Source: Gigantopelta aegis (Eukaryota; Mollusca; Gastropoda; Neomphalida; Peltospiridae). Taken from it: a stretch of 64,000 nt of DNA. The stretch lies in assembly GCF_016097555.1 (NCBI RefSeq), contig NC_054702.1, positions 68,944,195-69,008,194 of the forward strand, in the 5' to 3' direction. The position numbers were made by a program, and so were the translations under genes. The notes below the pieces were generated by a model that worked only from the letters and a program-made list of their open reading frames with translations, had not been told where the DNA came from and did no database searches. Positions 26,601 through 38,600 of this stretch are shown here, piece by piece. Every line of letters begins with the position of its first letter. The first letter of the stretch is position 1.

Positions 26601-29600
26601 TATATTGCAGGGTATCGACCAGGTAAGTGATTACCACGGTCTAGACATGCGTACAAAATACGTGCCAGTTTTTTTAAGATTACAGGGTATTGTGGCGTAA
26701 CCTGTCGCGACTATAGTACAATGTTAATGGACATTATCAGCCGCCCTGCTTCATTACTGTAAATAATGCTGTAAAACCCTGGATTAAGTAGACTTTCCCA
26801 TCTAAAATTACAAAACTGACCAATTACGTAGTACCAAAGAAAAGAAAATTATCACTTGGGTATCGTGAGTGGTCGTTTTTACTCTAACGCACCCTACCAA
26901 TAGGCCTAATAATATGCTACTTTTTTTTCATGAGAGAAAAATACTATAACCCCATTTCGTTCTATTGATGCAAATAGAAATATATTTAGTTTAAAAGTTG
27001 ATTATACTCTCAAGTCATTTATGTTGTTTTACAAGCCAGGTTAATGAAAGTGAAGCGCCTTGTCGTAAATTAGAGCGTTTGTTTACACTGTGCATACAGA
27101 TTTCATTATGTACAGCCCGAACATAAAAAATGCGATATTTTCTAAAAAAAAAAAAAAAAAAAATGTTTGTCCTACATTTATATTTTTTACATATTTAAAT
27201 ACATCATATCGAGGTGTATCTTTATGCTAAATATGAACAGTATACACCTCGGCATTAGCATCAGAGTTTTGGTTTTGTCTCCGGGTTACTTTCGGGCTCC
27301 GGGCTCCGGGCTGTAAATTGGTCGACCGGTCTGGTCTGGCACCATCAGTTTCTCCACCCTCCGACTCGCTATCCGTTTTTTCTTCAGTATCACTGTTGTA
27401 AGTAAATGTGTGTCTTTCTTCATTTACTAACAGCTCATATTGATACGGCAAAACGTTTTGCGAACGAACACTCATTGTTTTGGTAAGCTGTGCAAGTCTT
27501 AGATTCTTTATGAGTGGTACGGACTAATGCTTTTAAGTGTAAGGCTTCAGATCAAGCGACGCGTCTCTGACGTCACAGACCTCGTGATTGCCCTGCTCAT
27601 TAAAGATCGGCAATTTCCGCTAAGAGCTCGTATCTGGGGTTCTTTTATGGAGATATTTTAAGTAATTAATTTTTTATAATTTTTTTTTTTAGGTGATTCA
27701 ATTTATAATTAATTGTACATGGTTGGTGCCAAATATGGTTTACGTGACATGTTTCCTTTAAACCTTGTTAATAAGTGGCAATACAGGTCCTTTGTTTCTG
27801 AAATACTCACACATCAGCTGATGAACTGGATGCTGTGTAGATGACATTTCCGTAATCTGACCCACTAGGGCCTTCTGAACGGACTCTGACAAGATGGGGA
27901 AGCCATGTTCTAGAAGGCTGTTGTTCACCTCCTTCTTCACCTGTTCTCCAACATTCAAAATATGGGTCTTTACGCCACTGAAACAAACAATGAACACATT
28001 AAACATTCACAAGAATGCCATTTGAAATATAAATCAATTAAACAGGATTCCCATAAATAATAATTACAGTATTCCTATAACATATTTTACCATACTATAT
28101 TTAAAAAAAAAAACTTTTCATCCATAGTAATGAGTTTACTCTCATTTTAAAACTAGTTTTAAGGTCTCTGGAGAGTCATAAGAGTAATCACCTCATACTT
28201 GAAAGAAACTGAACTTTTGAAAACAGCAAAACATTACACTTAATCCATCAATACTAAAACAAGTAAGAATCTTCTAGTTTTAAGGCTGGCCTTAACTCAG
28301 TTAAGATTTTATAACAACCCTATTAATTTAATGTGATAATTACTTTACAGTTATCCGATATAAATAAATAATTATTATACACCTTAGTACACCAAAACAA
28401 GTTTTGTTTTTGTTTTCTGTTTAATGACACTACTAGAGCACATTGGCTATTGGATGGCAAACATTTGGTAATTTTGACATATAGTCTTAGAGAGGAAACC
28501 CGCTCTATTTTTCCATTAGTAGCATGGGATCTTTTATATGCACCATCTCACAGATAGGATAGCACATACCACGGCCTTTGATATACCAGTTGTGATGATA
28601 TACTGGCTGGAACGAGAAATAGCCCAATGGGTCCACCAACAGGGATCGATCCTGGACCGACCGCACATCAAGTGAATGCTTTATTACTAGGCTACGTCCC
28701 ACCCGCCAAAACAAGATCATTTATATGGTGCTGAATATGTGCAAATTGTGAATGCTTATTACTAGGCTACGAGCCACCTGCCAAAATGAGATCATTTATA
28801 TGGTGCTGAATATGTGCAAATTGTTAAACAATCATTAAATTTAGGTTAAGACAAACAACTCACGCTTCTGACACGTCCTCCAGTATAGTGGTGATGTGTG
28901 ACTTGAGGACCGCCTTGAGGTCCTTGATGCCAGCGATGGACTCACCGACAGTGCTGTACGTGATCAGCAGGATGGAGGCTATCAGAGACAGACGGCCAAT
29001 GTCTTTCTGCAGCTCGTTCAGGCGAAGCTGGTCCATTAGCAATGTCTATAAGGTCATAATAAAACATACATATTGTATGAAACCAAAACAGAAATCGGTA
29101 AAATGTTCAACAGAAAGGAAAGGAAAGGAAATGTTTTATTTAACGACGCACTCAACACATTTTATTTACGGTTATATGGCGTTGGACATATGGTTAAGAA
29201 CCACACAGATATTGAGGGAGGAAACCCGCTGTTGCCACTTCATGGACTACTCTTTTTGATTAGCAGCAAGGGATCTTTTATATGCACCATCCCATAATCA
29301 GGATAGCACATACCATGGCTTTTGATGTACCAGTTGTGGTGCACTGCCTGGAGCGAGAAATAGCCCAATGGGCCCACGGACAGGAATCGATCCTAAACCG
29401 ACCGCACATCAAGCGAGCGCTTTACCAATGGGCTACGTCTCGCCCCCTTACAGGTAGGGTCAACTCAAACAAGAGCCTTGTGTGTTGGAAAGATGCATAC
29501 CCGGACCACCAACACATACTGACACTTTAACAAATAAAAAACGCGTAATTTTAGAGTTAATAAAAAACCATGATTATTCCTGCTAACTGGGGGCAACCAT

Positions 29601-32600
29601 TTTGTTTCGTTTTTGTGACGACCGGTAGTATAGCTTGGGGCGAAGTGACGTCAGCTCCGTCCATCTCCTCTTAAGCACAGTGTAAACAAACGCATTTCGC
29701 TTTCATTAACCTGATTTGTAAAACAACATAAATGACTTGATAGTATAATAAACTATTTAACTAAATATATTTCAATTTGCATCAATAGAACGAATTGGAG
29801 TTATAGTATTTTTCTTTTTTTAAAAACCAAAGAAAAAATGCATATTATTAGGCCTATTGGTAGGGTACGTTCGAGCAAAAACAACCACTCACGATACCCA
29901 AGTGATACTTTTCTTTTCTTTGGGACGACGTAATTGGTCAGTTTTGTGATTTTAGATGGGAAAGTCTACTTAATCAAGGGTTTTACAGAATTACTTACAG
30001 TAATAAAGCAGGCGGCTGATAATGTCCATTGCGATTGGAGGGGTATCTGTGCGGTTACCACACAATACCCTGTGATCTTAATAAAAGAGGCACGTCTTTT
30101 TAGTGTGTCCAGACACAGTGTCTGGGGACCGTCTAAATGTACACCTGCCAATCAGGAACCACAGGTACAGGCCACGGAAAGAAAAGACCAATTAACCAAG
30201 AAAACACTCCGATTATTATTTCAGTACATGGATTAATTTATGTAAAACCATAATACAGTTATTTCAACACTTTGACAATGGTAGTTTATTTTGTATTGAA
30301 AAATAATATATAATTGTTGTTGGCTTACTGGGATGACTATTATTATAGAACATTGCGATGCATTCGCAAAAATCAGGTATGTTTTGTTTCTTCAGTCTGA
30401 AGACTAATTCCTGACGTGACATGTTAGGTATTACGTAACCACCAGCTCGCCAGAGGGCGTATTCACTGGGATGGTACAAAATGGCTGTGCCCGTTATATA
30501 TAATAGCCGTCACATTTAACCGTTTTATTAATTAACTATACAATTATACGTGTTGATATTAAGCAATAATGCGCATTATTTATCGTTGAATATGCATACC
30601 AGGCCAAATGCCTTAATTGTCCTCTCCTTTAACAGACAGAATAGAACTGTACCAATGCTCAATACCATAGCATGTAAAATCAGGGTTAGACAAATCCACT
30701 AGCCCTCGATTCCAGAAAGTGAATATCTGGTTTAAGCCAGTGGAAATTAGCAACTGTATTACTATAATACATAGTAGACTAGACAAAGCTTTTGTGAGAG
30801 CTAGTGACTTTTTAAACACATTTGTTAAACGCTGGTAAAATAAAAACAAAAAAAACTTTAAAAAACGCCACTAACATTTAACACAGAGATAAAGACATTT
30901 TTAGTATTTTTGGACATTACAAACATGGATGCTAATGAAATGAATGATGAAGCCACAGTAATTTAAATGCTGGTAAAATAATAAAGACATTTTATCCATA
31001 ATGATGCTTTGAAAAAACTAGGCAGCCTCCTTAACCCCTGATCTATGTTTTGTCATCTTCACATCTGCAATTACAGAACCTTTTAAGGTTAGACATGCAC
31101 ATCTTTATTACTCTTTCAAATCTTCTCACCCAAATTATGTAGATATAATAACATAATATTTGTGTAATTTATCCTATAACTTACCCATGATATCCATGTC
31201 ATAAACCCATGTGATAATTTACTTTATTAACCCGGTTAATAATGGTATGCAAATTTGCAAGGTCTCTAGGTAATGTGTTGCTGTGGATGGGTCATTTGCT
31301 TACAAGCCAACAAGACCCGTGTACCTGAGCGTAATGTTTTCAAAGATTTGTTTAAATGTGTGATGTCAAACTAATCTGTGTTAATCGTGATGACGTCATA
31401 TTATCAATGGCGGCGACTTTAGTACTGTGATTTACTAAATATTTAATTAAAATGTTATTTTAGAAGTGTTATAGGATAAACAGAATTCGCTACTCGTGTT
31501 TTTTAATATGTAAAATATCAACCATGTCTAGTTAATCAGTATTTGTCTCAGCAGAGCCTCGACAAATACCGATTAACACAGACTCGGTTGATATTTTCCA
31601 TATTAAAAAATACTTGTGACGAATCCTCTATGTATGACACTGTTCTCATTTTATAATTGGAAATGACTGCTACCTCCGGAAAGAGCTGTTTTTCTTGATC
31701 CCACTGTAACAGTTCCATGTATGCTTCATTCATAATGGATGCTGGGGTGGCATTGGAGCCCGAAGCACCTGCTATGGAGGTCTGTTCCTGGTGGTAGAGT
31801 TTTTCAAAGTTTCTCTTCAACCACATCTTTGTATATTGAAGACCATCAATGCCATTTTCTAAAACAAGACAATAAACAATGTTACATATGGGTAAAGCTA
31901 AAGTAATGCAGCTAGTTACTAAACGAAAATATATTTTTTATTTGGAACATACCAAACTAGTTGACTTACCAACAATCTTAACAGAAGCAAACATATAACA
32001 GCATTTATGCAACAATTGGAGCTATACAAGCTCAGAAATAAGCTGTAAACAGACAATAATTTCCTAAGAAAATGTTTAATCAGTATTTTTCATTTATGTG
32101 CATAGGAACACTCAATTAAGTTTCGAATACAGTGTCTTAGGAACATAAGCTATCTTTTTTTCGATTATGAGAAAAACATGAGTGTAACAGTACTGTAAAT
32201 TACGTGAACCCAGAAATTACTAACATTAAATTAAGTTAATGGTTTAGCTACAAAATCACCAAAGCCACTATTCATCTACAAGGTGAATCATACTTTTAAA
32301 AATGTATATATACAATAAACTGGATGTGCTTTTTACATGCTGATTTATACTTTATTATCAATCATGCATTAAGACTTATTTTGTCATATTTGTCATATCA
32401 AACCAAGGTTAGACGCATTTTTCATCATCAAATATATAACCTGAAGTTACACAGCCTACACGAAAGTGTTCAAGCATTGTAAATGTTATATAATTACCTG
32501 TGTGTTAGACAAAAACAGGCTTTTTGTAAATTCGGCCCATACTGTTTAGAATGTAGTACCTTCCTGAGTTTTAAGAAACTCTTTGAACTTGGTCTGCTCG

Positions 32601-35600
32601 TATTCCACAGACTGTTGTTGCAGATATGGCCTCATCTGCTGAATCGTGAAGTTGGCCATGTCCATCTTCATTAGATCCAACACAGAAAATATCTCCCTGC
32701 AAATTACAAAACATTAATTAAAGCTCTAATGCACAAACTACACGTATATAACATTAACATATACAGTACAAGCAAAACACAAAATAATGTACGAGAAAAA
32801 AAGAAAATATTTTTACAACCTTTTTTCCCATAACACTTTTCAGATCTGGATATATTCTCTATATATGCTTTCATGTTTTTGGTGAAAGGGTAATAGATAG
32901 TGCAATCCAATTAATTTTCATGCTGTCAGAAATTTAGGTACATGCCTACGACAAAAAATCATCAAACATTCAGTAATTTGTATCATGGGTTAAAACATCA
33001 TGATGTGTTAGAGGTGATATAAAAATAAAAAAGACATGTCTGACAACATCAAGAAAAAACATTAATATTGATCATAAAAAATATGTGCTGTTTAACATGT
33101 TGTGAAGTATATATAGTACATACATGTAGGGTGTTCTTTATCTTCACAAGTAGAATGTTAGAGAAATGAAAGCAGATGTTATGTCTGCTGAATACACTGA
33201 TTTCCAATGTAAGCAGGCACATGTGCATCAAATTATGCAGGAGGTTGGGGAGGGGTCTAAACTGTGGTGAGTGAATCTTTTAGGAACAGTCGGGTCTTAT
33301 TTGGTAAGCATGGAAATTAGATGGTGATGGTTACAATAAAAGCTGCCAAAAAGCACCAACTGCCACTTACTAATGAACACTGAGTACTGGTATATCTGTA
33401 ATATAGTAATACAGTAATAAATTATTAGGAGATTCATGTTGTCACCTGAACAGTGGGATGATTTCTTTCTTTTCCTTAAGAGCAGCAATTTGGTCGTCTC
33501 TGATAGGGGCACACAGTCTGGCCATTACTCCAATTACATAGTTGGAATAGTAGTATATATCAAATGCATCATTGTCGATTTTCTGTTTGATCAGATCAAG
33601 ATCCAAAATTTCATCAATTTGAGCACGGAAACGAGCATGTTGTGGTAGAAGCAGTGAAAACACAACCTGGAAATAAAATAATTCTTTTTCAAAGATGTGT
33701 TTCCTTCTAATGATTTTAATGGATATTTTAAAAGAAGTACATGTAATACCTTTAGTGCAAAAACAAAAAACCCCAACCCAATTCAGGTTCAAATCTAAAT
33801 TAAATTTATAATGGTAACATACATATCTGCCCATATCAGTAAATGAAATCGAGACACAAGAAATTCACGCTAACAAAGATATTTTTATGAATGCCATATA
33901 CTGAGAATGATGAACTATGAACCATCATTCTATAAACATGTTTTTTGTCAATATTTTCAGTTTGGTTTAACGTAAGAAGACAAACAAAAGTGTTTTTGAA
34001 ATAACAAATATATACTATTTTTGTGTGTAATTTACAAATCAATCAGCTCAGACATAAATAACATGTAGTAAATTCCATAGTATGAAAAAAAGGTGCTCCC
34101 TGTGGGACTGATTATAGGTCATCCTTAAAAAGATATTTGAGTAAAGTAGCATGTTCAATATGAGTTTCAGCAAATACATTTAAATTTATCAAGTTTATTA
34201 TTAAATTTAAATACTAAGAGCCATCTATTAAAAGAATAGAACAATAATGAAACACTGGATCTATAACAAGGTTCTTTTTTTGTGGTTAACAATGTAGTAA
34301 TCTTCAAAATTTCTGTGATTAATATAAGGAAAGGAAATCCCAGTCTTGTGACTACAGATCTGAGGTTTATTTTTGTTTCTTTATAAAAGTGTGTGTGTGC
34401 TTATATCCATTTTAAGTTCAAACATGTTACCTTGGGCAGACACCTCAACTAATTGGGCTGTCTGTACAGGACATGGGTCAATGGTTAATTGTTAGTGGAA
34501 GAAAAGTTTGTGTTGTGGTCTTATGCTCCTCTTCTTCGCTCGGGTCCATCTACCCATACACACTGACAATGTGTTTGAGCTGGCATCAATCAGCCTTAAA
34601 GCCAAAGGTTAACCACTATGCCACCAAGACAAGTGGCTCCTGAATCATATACAGTGAAACCTCTGAAAACTGGACCCTCTATAAATTAGAATTCCCTCAA
34701 AACCAGATGTTTTTAAAACAAACCATAACGTCTCTAAACCACATACCCCTTAAAACCTGACTTTCTACTTGTTTCATGGGTGTCCAGTTCTGAGGGGTTT
34801 CACTGTATATATAATAATCAATTAACTCATATGAACAATATAACTTATGTAACCTGTTTAACTTCTTTAATCAACTCCAGTGCCTGACTGTAATCTGGTG
34901 GGTCCTCTGCCAACTTTACTTTCAGACAATCCCAGAAGGCTTTGTGAACAATATCCGAGACTTGTTTCTGGAAGCTAACAGACACAAATCAATGAAAATG
35001 ATTAACTAATGGCAAATACTACATGCAAATCAGAAAAAAGACTTGTTTGAACATGACAGCATGAGGTCGGTTGGGAGAAAGAAGACTGCAGACATTATTT
35101 GAAATATATTGCAAAATATAATTTTAAAAATAATTTATGGATGATTATACATATCAGAGTAATCAGTAATCAATATCAGGCACGGCAGAAGCAAGAAGAC
35201 ATTGGGAGGGCTGATTAAGATCAAGGGAACAAAGCAAAGTTTCTAAGGGTTTGATAACTAGATGTCCTGAAATGTAATTTCCTGCATTCTACAAGCAACA
35301 TTTATCTCTTCCTTAAGGTTTAAAATCAGTAATACTTTTTATTCACAATTATTGAGGGGGACTTGAGCTCCCCAGGCTCCCCCACCCTCCACTCCGCCAT
35401 GCCTGAATATACTGCACATGCATAATGTGAATCTCGAATCCACAAATCTGAAAAATCCACAACAATGTTTCTGGTCACTGTTAATCACAATAATTATATC
35501 GAACCATAAAGTTAAAAAGATTTCTAGCTACATCTGTAACAAAACAAAGTACATACAGAAAAAACCTGTGTGAAACTGAGACCACCTATTGGAGTAACAG

Positions 35601-38600
35601 AATCTACATTTGATAAAATAGTTGAGGCTCTAATCTTGATGGCGAAATGAGTGGGGGTTTTTCCACCTAATGTCACCTCAAGTCGCTGAGTTGTTAACAG
35701 TAATGAGAAGTCGAAGTCACCGTAATATTCTGGACCTAATTTGATTTCAAAAAACAAAATCACACGACATCAAGATCTCGACTTCTTTAGTGTTATAGCT
35801 CACTTGGCACCTTGTCAATGTATGTCGGACAGTGTTTTTACTTTGGTGCCAGACTGTATCGAGTAATTGTGAACTGGCTTATTAATGGGGAAATGGTTTC
35901 TGCCATGCGCACTGTAATGTACAATTGGGATGTCATGAAATAATGTTTTACCGTATTCAATTTATTGTCAAAATGTTAATACTCATTCTAATTTCTGTTG
36001 TAAAGAGATTAAATACATGTCATAGTTTAATGTTGACATTCTTCAGATAACCAGGCTATTGTTTTTCAAAGTGACGCATGTCGCGCCATGTGCTGTGACC
36101 AGTCAAGCGTTGTTAATCCTCGGCCACGTTCATTTCAGTAATGCCAGAAAATACTAATTAATACTTTAATTTTAACATAACGACACATTATCAACTACTT
36201 AATAATATCACATTTTTAATTAAACATACAACTGTTTTGTTTACATTTTATTACCGGAAGTAGTATTTTATATCAAAATATTATGATTAGAACAGTGTGT
36301 AAAATTCATAATGTTTTCGATCGAACATGAAAACTGGAAAAAATGTGACGAAATGTACTGATAAATGTTCACTTCACCTATTTTTATCAAACTTCTTCCC
36401 TTTCTTCTGGGAAGAGAGAAGTCACTTATCCTACTTTTTCAATTCTAGATTGGGGCCTGATAGTTATACCCAAGAAGTAAAGTACTGGTATGAAGTATAG
36501 CCTACAGTCTGACATTTAAGTTAGAATTCTGACCTTAAGTTTTGAGGTTCAGATCTGAATAAGCATGCAGCTTCACTCAGTTAACTCCATCTTTAATTCA
36601 AAATTTATAAAGTAGCAAAATCAATAAAAAGATGATCATAATATACTCAAAATTGTTTGACTTGGGATACATTTAAAGTACAAAAATTACACCAGGGACA
36701 ATACACACATATTAATTCGTGATTTACTAAATTTAAAGTGGTCTTATTGACAGGTTTTCCTTTATGTGAAAAATTAAAAGATTCGGTAAAACAATGAACA
36801 TATACACAAAACACGTACATAGGCCTATTCTAAAAAGCAAAGTTTTCTTTGTGAATGCTGTCAAGCTGGATAAAAATTGTTAAATTAAAACAAAGAGCAG
36901 GGTTTCTGCCAGAGGGTATGAAGGATAAAATTATGTACTCTAAAATCTTGGAAATTCCATAATTTTTTGAAAGATTATAGCAAGTGAACTGATGTTTAAA
37001 ATTTATCAAAGTATATGAAATGCATTGTCCAATTTCAAAAGATTTCAAACCCATAACCACCTAGTAGAGGCACTAGCAGTCTGTTTTGTTTTTATTACAT
37101 ACTCTCAAGTTGTTTTCTGACAGAAAGCCTGAAAATAATGTTCATGATTGTAATTATGGCCAATTCTTCTATTATACCAGCTGTAAATGACACTCCCATA
37201 TTAGACACTTGTGAAATATTCAAATACATTTACAGTCTTTAATTATTTGATCACTATTGCAGCTACGTGAGTGCCATTGTCAAAATTTATTTCTTTAGTA
37301 TTTCTGCTCTTGTCACTTGTCCCAAACAAATGCTGTGCATGAAACCATAGCCTCTTATTGTGTTTAAAACAAAAAGCAAAAAGAAGATATACCAGTGATG
37401 GGCTATACTGAATTATGTGCAGTATGAAGCACAAACTGAAGAATAGCAGAAGCAGGTCAACACCACTTGCTCTCATTAATGTGTGATCATAAACATAATG
37501 TCTAGGACAGCCATAATTTGCAAGTAATTGTTTGTGAACGAAGGAAGGAAATGTTTTATTTAACGACACACTCAACACATGTTATTTTACAGTTATATGG
37601 CATCAGACATATGGTTAAGGACCACACAGTGATTGAGATATGAAACCCACTGTCAACACATCATGGGCTACTCTTTTCAATTAGCAGCAATTATATGCAT
37701 CATCCCACAGACAGGATAACACATACCATGGCCTTTGATATACCAGTTGTGGTGCACTGGCTGGAACGAGAAATAGCCCAATGGTAATTGTTTGTGCGGC
37801 AAATGCTTAAGTTTTGAAAACATGTCAATCTACACAATCACATCACTTGCTTTTGTTTATTGCTTCTGGTACAAACATTGCGATGACAACCACTTGAAGA
37901 TAAAGAGCATTCTGGAAATTGTTGTCTACTTTTCCTAAGTCACACAAAAGAGAAATTTAAAATATATTTACTTTTTTCGCCAAATTTAATTAAAACATAA
38001 TTATCAATTTAGCATCCTCATATTAAGAAATCAAAGATTCCTAAAAATTTCTAGCAATTGGATAACATTAGATCCAAAACTGAAAAAAACAAAGCAAGTT
38101 CTTTATTTTAAAAACCATCTTTACTGGAGGTATATAATACTGAAAATGAATGAAGGTTGTTTCAATATTAAACGAATAAACCATAAAAAGGGAGATGCCG
38201 TGTACATTTTACAACTGAATCTGTAATTAAACAAATGGTAAAAATTATTCAACAATGACCTTTTTTGAATATTTTAAAACACATATTAACAAATTTCACC
38301 ACTATAAATCATTGTCATTAGTGAATACAATTACAGTGAAACCTGTCAAAACCAGACCATGAACAAATCGGATTCCATTCAAAACCAGACAAGTTTTATG
38401 TATCCAAATTTTATAAATTTTAAAACGACTCTCTAAAACTGGATCCTGCCTAAATGAGATAAATATTAGGTACACAGCATGATCTGGTTTTGACAGATTC
38501 TCACTGTATACTACAGACAATGGTAAAATATCACAAATCAGTGACTATATCCATAGTCGTCTGTAAATAAATGAAAACCATACTGTGCATGGATTAATGA

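Larger units (their letters stand above)
24634..27757. mobile_element. THAP-encoding DNA transposon, Kolobok-like, TTAA target
   Basis: 3,124 bp flanked by TTAA at 24630-24633 and 27758-27761. The terminal inverted repeats begin AGGAAACATGACACG on the left and, read inward from the right, AGGAAACATGTCACG. The left part encodes a THAP-like zinc finger (24899-25063). A segment around 25063-25260 (AGCCCGGAGCCCGAA, CCCGGAGACAAAA, GCCGAGGTGTA) recurs inverted at about 27180-27330. The interior carries another inverted-repeat element (25431-26392). TTAA duplications with an N-terminal THAP domain are the hallmark of the Kolobok superfamily; the catalytic domain is not visible, so this copy is non-autonomous. 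It lies in TCP11L1 intron 8, 53 bp from the exon 8 donor. Confidence 0.75.
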
